In this document: piece by piece, positions 1-6,261 of the stretch
How the letters are laid out: each line of letters starts with the position of its first letter
Numbering within the stretch: the first letter of the stretch is position 1
Source of the DNA: JAIXWP01 sp943372555
Lineage (GTDB): Bacteria; Bacteroidota; Bacteroidia; Flavobacteriales_D; Sanyastnellaceae
Direction of reading: 5' to 3'
DNA: 8,256 nucleotides
NCBI GenBank assembly: GCA_943372555.1
Contig: CALRZB010000118.1
Coordinates: forward strand, 1-8,256
Position numbers and translations under genes: made by a program
The notes under the pieces: model-generated
The model's input: the letters and a program-made list of their open reading frames with translations, nothing else
Told to the model about the DNA's origin: nothing
Database searches by the model: none

Positions 1-228
1 TTTTCGAGAACGGACATTCCTATAATGGATCAACCAGAACTCAGAGAAGGTATCACCATAGGAAATGATGTTTGGATAGGCAGTGGTGTTAAGATAATGG
101 ATGGTGTTCACATTGGCGATGGCGTTGTAATAGCTGCCGGCTCAGTAGTAACGAAATCTATACCTGAATACGCTGTTGTAGCTGGAGTGCCTGCAAGAAT
201 TATAAAAACAAGAAATAACAAATCATGA
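1..228 (+). CDS. Hexapeptide-repeat O/N-acyltransferase, 3' part only
   Basis: This is the C-terminal 75 residues of a left-handed beta-helix acyltransferase (LbetaH, CysE/LacA/WbbJ/NodL type), which moves an acetyl or other acyl group from acyl-CoA to a sugar. The frame is open from base 1, so the ATG at 25 is an internal methionine and the true start lies to the left. Visible signs are repeated hexapeptide units (ITIGND, VWIGSG, VKIMDG, VHIGDG, VVIAAG) followed by the typical closing stretch GSVVTKSIPEYAVVAGVPA and a basic tail. The catalytic histidine normally sits upstream of this part and cannot be checked. The stop overlaps the next start as ATGA (225-228), so it is co-translated with the methyltransferase that follows. 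In a glycan locus the acceptor is probably a sugar residue or an amino-sugar nucleotide, but which one is unknown. Confidence 0.9.
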   Translation, partial: FSRTDIPIMDQPELREGITIGNDVWIGSGVKIMDGVHIGDGVVIAAGSVVTKSIPEYAVVAGVPARIIKTRNNKS

Positions 229-803
229 TAGCACAAATAAAAAGAGGAGTAAAGAAAGTTCTAGGACTAACCTCTCCATTCGAAAAGGCTGATTCAATTT
301 TTACGCATACAACCCAACCCGAGCGCAAGTTGTTATTTGAATTCGCTAAAAAAACAAAAGGCGACGTATTAGAAATTGGTTCTTATTTAGGAGCCTCTAG
401 CTGTTATATCGCAGAAGGTTTATACAACACAGATCGAAAACTATATTGCGTCGACACTTGGCAAAATCACGCCATGACAGAAGGTCAAAAAGACACTTTT
501 GCATCTTTCAATTCTAATACAAAACGATATTCTAACAACATCGTGATGCTTCGTGGTTTCTCTGGTGACGTGAGTAAGACAGCAAATCATCGTTTTGGTT
601 TTGGATTTTTTGATGGTGACCATTCCTATGAGGGAGTAAAAATCGATTGGGATTCTTGGAAAGATAAATTTGAACCAGGAGCACTAATATGTTTCCACGA
701 TTACGGATGGGCTGAAGGAGTGCAAAAATTAGTTGCAGAAGAAATCAAGCCAATCGCCAAAGAACACGGCGAACTTCCAAATCTATTCTGGGCGCGAATC
801 TAA
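225..803 (+). CDS. Class I SAM-dependent methyltransferase (Methyltransf_24-like)
   Basis: This is a 192-residue protein with a Rossmann-type SAM-binding fold. Motif I is LEIGSYLGAS (residues 49-58). The acidic end of strand beta-2 is probably CVDTW (75-79). FFDGDHSYEGVKIDW (128-142) and FHDYGW (157-162) match the metal-binding acidic/His pattern of the Methyltransf_24/CmcI-like group, in which D-G-D-H-S-Y-E-G-V is diagnostic. Members of this group are common in glycan and secondary-metabolite clusters and are often assigned to O-methylation of sugars, but substrates are rarely known. The ATG at 225 overlaps the previous stop as ATGA, and no Shine-Dalgarno sequence precedes it. The length is normal for a single-domain enzyme, with no signal peptide or membrane segment, so it should be cytoplasmic. 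The family call is firm; the substrate is not. Confidence 0.88.
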   Translation: MIAQIKRGVKKVLGLTSPFEKADSIFTHTTQPERKLLFEFAKKTKGDVLEIGSYLGASSCYIAEGLYNTDRKLYCVDTWQNHAMTEGQKDTFASFNSNTKRYSNNIVMLRGFSGDVSKTANHRFGFGFFDGDHSYEGVKIDWDSWKDKFEPGALICFHDYGWAEGVQKLVAEEIKPIAKEHGELPNLFWARI

Positions 804-821
804 AAATTGCCAACCATAGAA

Positions 822-1814
822 ATGAAAATCACTGTTGTTATACCCACTCGAAATAGGGCAGACTTATTAAAGTCAACCCTAAACTCGTTGCTGAATCAAA
901 CACTAGGTCGCAACGACTTCGAAGTGATTGTGGTGGACAACGGTTCTACAGATAATACACCTTCGGTGGTTGAATCATTTCAAGATCAACTTCAAGTGCG
1001 TTGCATATACGAGGCGCGACCTGGTTTGCACCGCGGCCGCCATGCCGGTTGGTTAGCAGCCAAAACAGATTATATCGTTTATGCTGATGATGATATTGAA
1101 GCTTTCCCAACATGGCTTGAAACCATAGTTAGTGTCTTTGATTCAAATAATCAAATCGCACTTATCGGCGGAAAGAATCTTCCAAAATTTCAAGCAGCTC
1201 CGCCGTTTTGGATTACTGAAATGTGGAATAAGCCTCATCGCTTTGGCAGAATGATGGCAGATTTGAGCATTCTCGATTTTGGTGAAAAAGAAATGGAAAT
1301 ACATCCGATGTATATCTTCGGATGCAACTTCGCAGTGAGACGAATTATTTTGGAAAAGACTTCTGGCTTTCATCCGGATGGAATGCCATTTGAATTAATC
1401 GAATATCGCGGAGACGGGGAAACATATGTTGCCGAATGGGCGCAGGCCAATGGGTATATCGCCTATTATCATCCAAACGCTTCTGTTTATCATGTGGTAA
1501 CAAAAGAGCGTCTTACACAAGAGTATTTTTTCAAAAGGAGATATACCCAAGGTATCTCCGACGCATACACCATGCTTCGAGCAGGCAAATCAAAGCAACG
1601 GTTCATGAACAGTGGACTGAAATACAAGCTTAGAGTGCTACTTGGATTTGAACAAATAAAAATGCTCTTTGATATAAAAAATGAATTATCACGAACCGAA
1701 TTTGATAAACAATTAGAGATTAGTTATCAAAACGGATTTGACTTTCTTGTGGGCAATTATAAGCATCGCAATGAGGTCAAAGAATGGATACACAAAGAAA
1801 ATTACCTAGAATGA
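822..1814 (+). CDS. Family 2 glycosyltransferase (GT-A fold)
   Basis: This 330-residue enzyme probably adds one sugar from a nucleotide donor to a lipid-linked glycan at the cytoplasmic membrane face. The N-terminal GT-A domain starts at once with MKITVVIPTRNRADLL, then VVDNGSTDN (37-45, nucleotide binding) and the metal-binding DXD motif as YADDD (DDD 89-91). A later acidic segment, RGDGE (196-200), lies where the catalytic base of the family is expected. The segment after it (ERLTQEYFFKRRYTQG) occurs in several GT2 subgroups. I chose the ATG at 822, not the in-frame TTG at 807, because the conserved first beta strand begins directly at 822. The gap to the previous stop is 18 bases, and the 3' end overlaps the epimerase start as ATGA. 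Donor and acceptor cannot be read from the sequence. Confidence 0.92.
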   Translation: MKITVVIPTRNRADLLKSTLNSLLNQTLGRNDFEVIVVDNGSTDNTPSVVESFQDQLQVRCIYEARPGLHRGRHAGWLAAKTDYIVYADDDIEAFPTWLETIVSVFDSNNQIALIGGKNLPKFQAAPPFWITEMWNKPHRFGRMMADLSILDFGEKEMEIHPMYIFGCNFAVRRIILEKTSGFHPDGMPFELIEYRGDGETYVAEWAQANGYIAYYHPNASVYHVVTKERLTQEYFFKRRYTQGISDAYTMLRAGKSKQRFMNSGLKYKLRVLLGFEQIKMLFDIKNELSRTEFDKQLEISYQNGFDFLVGNYKHRNEVKEWIHKENYLE

Positions 1815-2767
1815 ATATCCTAGTAACTGGTGGAGCAGGATTTATTGGTAGCACCTTGATTGATAATTTACTTCGTGATAATAAAAATCGCGTAGTAAGT
1901 ATCGACAATTTTGATGCGTTCTACGATCGTTCCATAAAAGAGGGAAATATCAAAAGTCATTATTCCTTTCCCAATTTCGAATTCCACGAAATGGACATTC
2001 GAAATATCAATAAATCAATGTTGGTTGATCAAGATTTCGATATCATCATTCACCTTGCTGCTAAGGCAGGCGTGAGACCAAGTATTGATCAACCCCAAGC
2101 CTATTTTGACGTAAATATCAATGGCACATTGGAATTATTGGAGTTTGCTAAAAACAGAAATGTAACTCAATTCGTTTTTGCTTCTTCAAGCAGTGTTTAC
2201 GGCATTAATGAATCATTTCCTTGGAGCGAAAGCGATCCTGATTTGATGCCAATAAGTCCATATGCTTCTTCGAAATTAGCATGCGAGAAAATCGGTTTTA
2301 CCTATAGTCATCTATTCGATATTCGTTTCATTGCATTGCGCTTTTTTACCGTTTACGGACCAAAGCAGCGTCCTGATTTAGCAATTAGTAAATTCATCAA
2401 TCGAATAAGCAATGGGCTACCAATTGATGTTTATGGTGATGGTTCAACAAGCCGAGATTACACGTATGTAGAAGATATAGTAAAAGGAATACGCGCTGCT
2501 ATGAACTATACAGCGAGCAAATTCGAGATCTTCAATCTAGGAAACAACGAAAGACATTCTCTTATTTCCCTGATTGATTCTATTGGTGAAGCCACAGAAA
2601 AAGAACCCATCCTTATATACCGCGATGATCAACCTGGAGATGTTCCTCACACATGCGCAGATATTTCTAAAGCATCAAAAAACCTAGGATATCATCCAGA
2701 AACATCCTTAAAAACAGGCATTGCCAATCAAATCATTTGGTCAAAAAACAATCAAAAATATGATTGA
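1811..2767 (+). CDS. NAD-dependent epimerase, UDP-glucuronate 4-epimerase-like
   Basis: This is a 318-residue extended short-chain dehydrogenase/reductase. The NAD-binding motif is GGAGFIG (7-13), HLAAKAGVRPS (81-91) follows, SSSSVYG (125-131) supplies the active-site serine, and the catalytic pair is Y151/K155 in YASSK. RFFTVYGPKQRPDL (177-190) and DQPGDVPHTCAD (273-284) are typical of the UDP-glucuronate 4-epimerase (CapI/LspL/GAE) branch, which interconverts UDP-GlcA and UDP-GalA; plain UDP-glucose 4-epimerases usually lack them. The usual length of the family is about 310-340, so the gene looks intact. The start at 1811 is chosen over the in-frame ATG at 1784 because it forms ATGA with the previous stop and begins the Rossmann strand. 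The product would supply a donor for one of the neighbouring glycosyltransferases. A related nucleotide-sugar substrate is possible. Confidence 0.9.
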   Translation: MNILVTGGAGFIGSTLIDNLLRDNKNRVVSIDNFDAFYDRSIKEGNIKSHYSFPNFEFHEMDIRNINKSMLVDQDFDIIIHLAAKAGVRPSIDQPQAYFDVNINGTLELLEFAKNRNVTQFVFASSSSVYGINESFPWSESDPDLMPISPYASSKLACEKIGFTYSHLFDIRFIALRFFTVYGPKQRPDLAISKFINRISNGLPIDVYGDGSTSRDYTYVEDIVKGIRAAMNYTASKFEIFNLGNNERHSLISLIDSIGEATEKEPILIYRDDQPGDVPHTCADISKASKNLGYHPETSLKTGIANQIIWSKNNQKYD

Positions 2768-3191
2768 AAAAATTTCACATAATTCCCTTGAGCTCGCGAT
2801 AATCATCCGTTCTCAATATAAAAAAGACGGCATTGAATTCTTTACGAATGACAATGATTCGCAGCAGCTTGGGTATATGAACAGACCTGAGGGCTACATC
2901 ATTTTACCTCACCGTCATAACCTTGTGCCTAGAGAAGTCCATTTGACACAAGAGGTTTTGCTCATTAAAAGCGGCAAAGTGAGAGTAGACTTCTACGATA
3001 ATGATCAAGAATATATTCAAAGCAGAATCCTTCATACTGGAGATGTGATACTTCTTTCTGATGGTGGACACGGATTCAAAATGCTTGAACAGTCAGAAAT
3101 CATTGAAGTAAAACAAGGTCCTTATTGCGGAGAAAAAGACAAAGTAAGATTTGAGTCAATTTCAGAAGACCTAGTTAAATTCGACATTTGA
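2760..3191 (+). CDS. Small cupin-domain protein of glycan cluster, function unknown
   Basis: This 143-residue protein has one cupin beta-barrel. Likely metal ligands are the histidines of LPHRHN (H51, H53), the glutamate of TQEVLLI (E65) and the histidine of DGGHGF (H104), which together match the two cupin motifs, with the GDVILLSDGGHGF segment as motif 2. A conserved-looking EVKQGPY (116-122) follows the barrel. It does not show the signature of the FdtA/WxcM sugar 3,4-ketoisomerases or of RmlC epimerases. Proteins of this kind recur in polysaccharide loci, but I know of no established activity. The ATG at 2760 lies inside the previous gene's last codons, an 8-base overlap (ATGATTGA); a TTG at 2721 would only add residues shared with the epimerase region in another frame. 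Its place before the methyltransferase and aminotransferase suggests a role in making the amino sugar, which is inference. Confidence 0.8.
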   Translation: MIEKISHNSLELAIIIRSQYKKDGIEFFTNDNDSQQLGYMNRPEGYIILPHRHNLVPREVHLTQEVLLIKSGKVRVDFYDNDQEYIQSRILHTGDVILLSDGGHGFKMLEQSEIIEVKQGPYCGEKDKVRFESISEDLVKFDI

Positions 3192-3943
3192 TGAATACAA
3201 ATTTTCAAGACTACAGCAAATACTACGACCTTCTTTATAAAGACAAAGACTATAAAGGAGAAAGCGATTACGTGCTTCGCAAGCTAAAAGAAATAAACCC
3301 GAATATTCATTCGGTTTTAGAATTAGGCTGCGGAAGCGGCAATCACGCCCAGTATTTGTGCAACAGTGGATTAGATGTTACTGGCATTGAGCGAAGTGAA
3401 GACATGATAAAAGAAGCGCTCAAAAAAAATATCAAGGGCTTCACTCCTGCTCAGGGCAACATCTCTACTTACAGTCTCGGAAAGAGATTTGACGCTGCAA
3501 TATCCTTATTCCATGTTATTTCCTATTTGAACAAAAACGATGAATTAATCGAATGTTTCAGAACTACGCATGAGCATCTGAATGACAACGGAATTTTCTT
3601 ATTTGATATCTGGTACACACCTGCTGTATTGACGCAGCGTCCAGAAACTAGAGTGCGCAAGCTAGAAGACGAAAACGTGAAGATCACACGCATAGCACAG
3701 TCTTCCATGAATCATGAAAGCAATGTCGTGAATGTAAATTTCGAAGTATTCATAGAGAATAAAATATCAAATACATTTTCAACGCTTGAAGAAACGCATC
3801 CGATGCGCCATTTCAGTGTAAATGAAATTGATCTATTAGCGAAACTAACAGGATTCAAAATCCTAGAAAAGGAAGAATTTTTATCTTCACAACCTGCAAG
3901 TGAAAAGACATGGGGGGTATGTTTCATTTTGCAAAAAATCTAA
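3191..3943 (+). CDS. SAM methyltransferase resembling sugar N-methyltransferases
   Basis: This is a 250-residue class I methyltransferase. Motif I is VLELGCGSGNH (42-52), followed by GIERSEDM (65-72), where the acidic residue should bind the SAM ribose, then QGNISTYSLGKRFDAAISLF (88-107). The N-terminal YSKYYDLLYKDKDY and the whole order of blocks resemble DesVI/TylM1, the N,N-dimethyltransferases of TDP-amino sugars in macrolide pathways. This is recalled by eye, not from an alignment. The aminotransferase gene starts four bases after this stop, so the obvious hypothesis is that this enzyme methylates the amino group that its neighbour installs. An O-methyltransferase acting on a sugar is the main alternative. 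The start at 3191 overlaps the previous stop by one base (TGATG); the TTG codon just before it is not needed. Length is normal and it is probably cytoplasmic. Confidence 0.85.
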   Translation: MNTNFQDYSKYYDLLYKDKDYKGESDYVLRKLKEINPNIHSVLELGCGSGNHAQYLCNSGLDVTGIERSEDMIKEALKKNIKGFTPAQGNISTYSLGKRFDAAISLFHVISYLNKNDELIECFRTTHEHLNDNGIFLFDIWYTPAVLTQRPETRVRKLEDENVKITRIAQSSMNHESNVVNVNFEVFIENKISNTFSTLEETHPMRHFSVNEIDLLAKLTGFKILEKEEFLSSQPASEKTWGVCFILQKI

Positions 3944-3947
3944 ACCT

Positions 3948-5054
3948 ATGAGCAAGCCAATTCCAGTAAATACGCCAATATTAGAAGGCAATGAGCTTAA
4001 GTATTTGACCGAATGCATCACCACAGGATGGATTTCGAGCGAGGGGCCATTTATATCTGAGTTTGAAAACAAAATGGCTGTATACGTGCAGCGCAAACAT
4101 GGTATAGCAGTATGTAATGGCTCAGCAGCTCTTGACATCGCCGTGAAAGCATTGCATCTTGGACAAGGTGACGAAGTGATCATGCCAGCTTTCACAATCA
4201 TTAGTCCTGCTCAATCTGTAGTATCAGCAGGCGCAACTCCCGTTTTGGTGGAAACAGATATGACCACTTGGAATATGGACGTCACTAAGATTGAGGCAAA
4301 AATAACTTCTAAAACCAAGGCAATTCTCATCGTTCATATTTATGGACTTCCAGTAGATATGGATCCCGTGCTTGAAATCTGTAAAAAATACAATTTGAAA
4401 CTTATAGAAGATGCTGCAGAAATGCATGGTCAAACCTATAAGGGTCGTCCTTGCGGGAGTTTCGGTGATATCAGTATTTTCAGTTTCTATCCCAACAAGC
4501 ATATTACTACTGGTGAAGGCGGAATGATTGTTTGCAATGATGATGAGACTGCAGAACGTTGTCGTAAACTCCGCAATCTTGCCTTCGAACCTGGACGCAG
4601 ATTTGTGCACCAAGAAATTGGTTGGAATTACAGAATGACTAATTTACAAGCAGCCTTAGGACTTGCGCAACTAGAAAGAATAGACGCGCACATTATTCGT
4701 AAAAGAGAAATTGGTCGCGCATATCAAGATGGCCTCAGCGGATTATCCGGTTTTCAATTGCCATTGGCTCAAACTGATTATGCTGAAAATATATATTGGG
4801 TTTTCGGACTTGTTGCTGAATCACAGGAATTGTGTGAATCGACATGTGCGAAATTGAGTAAAGCACAAATTGGAACAAGACCATTCTTTTGGTGCATGCA
4901 CGAGCAGCCCGTATTTCAAAAAATGGGATTGTTTTCAAATGAAACATATCCCAATGCTGAAAAAATCGCACGCAATGGATTCTACGTCCCAAGTGGACTT
5001 GGATTAACCAATGAAGAGATTAGCATCGTTATTGAAACACTTGTCAATGGATAA
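3948..5054 (+). CDS. DegT/DnrJ/EryC1/StrS aminotransferase, GDP-perosamine synthase-like
   Basis: This 368-residue PLP enzyme transfers an amino group, usually from glutamate, to a keto-sugar nucleotide. Visible landmarks are NGSAAL (57-62, phosphate binding), the aspartate of IEDAAE (D155) that contacts the pyridine nitrogen, and the Schiff-base lysine K184 in SFYPNKHITTGEGG. WNYRMTNLQAALGLAQLERID (226-246) and RPFFWCMHEQPV (311-322) follow. The start PVNTPILEGNELKYLTECI, the TGWISSEGPFI segment and the RPFF block resemble RfbE/Per, which makes GDP-perosamine from GDP-4-keto-6-deoxymannose, more than the 3-aminotransferases QdtB/FdtB. The lysine is present, so it is not a ColD-type dehydratase. 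The ATG at 3948 lies four bases after the previous stop and starts the conserved domain; a GTG at 3900 is rejected. No GDP-mannose dehydratase is in the window, so the donor nucleotide remains uncertain. Confidence 0.92.
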   Translation: MSKPIPVNTPILEGNELKYLTECITTGWISSEGPFISEFENKMAVYVQRKHGIAVCNGSAALDIAVKALHLGQGDEVIMPAFTIISPAQSVVSAGATPVLVETDMTTWNMDVTKIEAKITSKTKAILIVHIYGLPVDMDPVLEICKKYNLKLIEDAAEMHGQTYKGRPCGSFGDISIFSFYPNKHITTGEGGMIVCNDDETAERCRKLRNLAFEPGRRFVHQEIGWNYRMTNLQAALGLAQLERIDAHIIRKREIGRAYQDGLSGLSGFQLPLAQTDYAENIYWVFGLVAESQELCESTCAKLSKAQIGTRPFFWCMHEQPVFQKMGLFSNETYPNAEKIARNGFYVPSGLGLTNEEISIVIETLVNG

Positions 5055-6252
5055 ATTAAAAATAGCTGTATATCTCGACGCCGACTACAAACCACAAGTA
5101 GGCGGAGGATTTAGCTATGCTTCAAAGCTTGTTGAGCTTATAGATCAATACTCTTTTGATGAGCAAATTGAAATTGTTTTTATTTCTGAATCGAAGCTTG
5201 GAGCACATTCTTTTTCTAAAAGCTTTTTGCATATTCCAAAGAATCAATTCATTTCTGAGTGTTGGACTTTCGGAAAGAAATTACGTTTAAAGATTTCATC
5301 CTTGCTGCCCGCAGGAACAAAGATGATGAAGGAAACTATTGCTGAGCTGCAATCCGCTATAAATTCAAAAGTTGTTTCTTTTCTTAATGATAATTCTATT
5401 GACCTTGTCTACTATCTGAAGCCAGAGAGCAATCCTTACGACACTCCATATATCATGACTCATTGGGACTTGGGACATAAAACGATGTTTGCATTTCCAG
5501 AGTCTACACAAGAAGGCAATTTCGAAAAGCGTGAAAAATATCACCGCATCGAATTGCAAAAGGCTTTTGCCATTTTTACTGAAAGCGAAACAAGCATTGA
5601 TGAATTAGTATTTCATGAGCGCATTGATAAATCGCGCATGTTCGTGTTGCCCTTAATGCCCGGGAAAGTAGTTGGAATGGCTGTTCCAGAGGCCACGCAA
5701 AGTGATATTCTAAAAAAATGGTCACTTGAAAATGGCCAATTCTATTTCTATCCTGCGCAGTTTTGGGCACACAAAAACCACTACGCATTAGTACAAGCAT
5801 TCGTCCTCGTTTCGCAAAAAAACCCTGATGTTAAATTAGTTCTTAGTGGCTCTGATAAAGGCAACAAAAAATACATAGAGCAGCTTGTTTCCAAATTGAA
5901 TCTTTCAGCAAAAGTACTTTTCGTTGGCTTCATTTCAGACGAAGAAGTATTTGCTTTGTACAAGAATGCTATTGCCTTGGTAATGCCAACATTGTTAGGA
6001 CCAACCAATATGCCATTACTAGAGGCGCATGCATTGGGATGCCCTGTTCTGTGCAGCAATCTCCCAGGACATCAGAAACAGATGGGAAACAAAGCCACAT
6101 ATTTTGACCCTATCAATCCTTCAGATATTGCCGAAAAAATGTGCGGAACAATATTGAGACATACGGCTTATGAAGACACCACGAAATATGGACAAATTCT
6201 GAATGATCACTTTATAAAATTGCTCCCACTCAGAAGAACATTTGGCCACTAA
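5047..6252 (+). CDS. GT-B glycosyltransferase, family 4-like
   Basis: This is a 401-residue glycosyltransferase with two Rossmann domains. The N-terminal acceptor domain starts KIAVYLDADYKPQVGGGFSYA, with the glycine-rich loop typical of GT4, and later has MTHWDLGHK (137-145). The C-terminal donor domain runs from about 230: FYPAQFWAHKNHYALVQAF (234-252), KLVLSGSDKG (263-272), VLFVGFISDEEV (290-301) and MPTLLGPTNMPLLEAHALGCPV (313-334). Within the last block the family's E-x7-E motif has glycine (G318) at the first position and E326 at the second. I placed the start at 5047, an 8-base overlap with the aminotransferase stop (ATGGATAA). The ATG at 5011 is less likely, as it would give a 44-base overlap and an N-terminal tail before the first strand. 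It is the last gene of the plus-strand run and ends nine bases from a convergent gene. Confidence 0.9.
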   Translation: MDKLKIAVYLDADYKPQVGGGFSYASKLVELIDQYSFDEQIEIVFISESKLGAHSFSKSFLHIPKNQFISECWTFGKKLRLKISSLLPAGTKMMKETIAELQSAINSKVVSFLNDNSIDLVYYLKPESNPYDTPYIMTHWDLGHKTMFAFPESTQEGNFEKREKYHRIELQKAFAIFTESETSIDELVFHERIDKSRMFVLPLMPGKVVGMAVPEATQSDILKKWSLENGQFYFYPAQFWAHKNHYALVQAFVLVSQKNPDVKLVLSGSDKGNKKYIEQLVSKLNLSAKVLFVGFISDEEVFALYKNAIALVMPTLLGPTNMPLLEAHALGCPVLCSNLPGHQKQMGNKATYFDPINPSDIAEKMCGTILRHTAYEDTTKYGQILNDHFIKLLPLRRTFGH

Positions 6253-6261
6253 AACAAAGAC
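6253..6261. other. Nine-base convergent gene junction
   Basis: The plus-strand glycosyltransferase stops at 6252 and the minus-strand methyltransferase stops at 6262, leaving nine bases between the stop codons. No hairpin with a T-tract fits in the gap, so any terminator for either operon must lie inside the 3' coding part of the opposing gene, or the two transcripts overlap. This is a description of the layout; termination itself cannot be seen. Confidence 0.8.

Noticed and set aside
807..821. TTG start giving five extra residues on the glycosyltransferase
   Set aside because: The ATG at 822 begins the conserved first strand MKITVVIPTRN, so the TTG is unnecessary.
1784..1810. Upstream in-frame ATG for the epimerase
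   Set aside because: It would add nine residues before the NAD-binding strand, while the ATG at 1811 forms ATGA with the previous stop and starts the fold directly.
2760..3191. Identification of the cupin as an FdtA/QdtA ketoisomerase because it sits near a DegT aminotransferase
   Set aside because: The 'RG-x-L' start and His-rich pattern of that family are not seen, and the aminotransferase resembles 4-aminotransferases more than the 3-aminotransferases that work with FdtA.
4224..4613. Minus-strand open frame of 129 codons inside the aminotransferase gene, and similar shorter frames across the window
   Set aside because: They lie wholly inside genes with clear family motifs, their translations show no domain, and they have low-complexity or cysteine/serine-rich content typical of antisense shadows.
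3948..5054. ColD-type sugar 3-dehydratase
   Set aside because: That group replaces the Schiff-base lysine with histidine; here K184 is present in the NKH sequence at the expected position.
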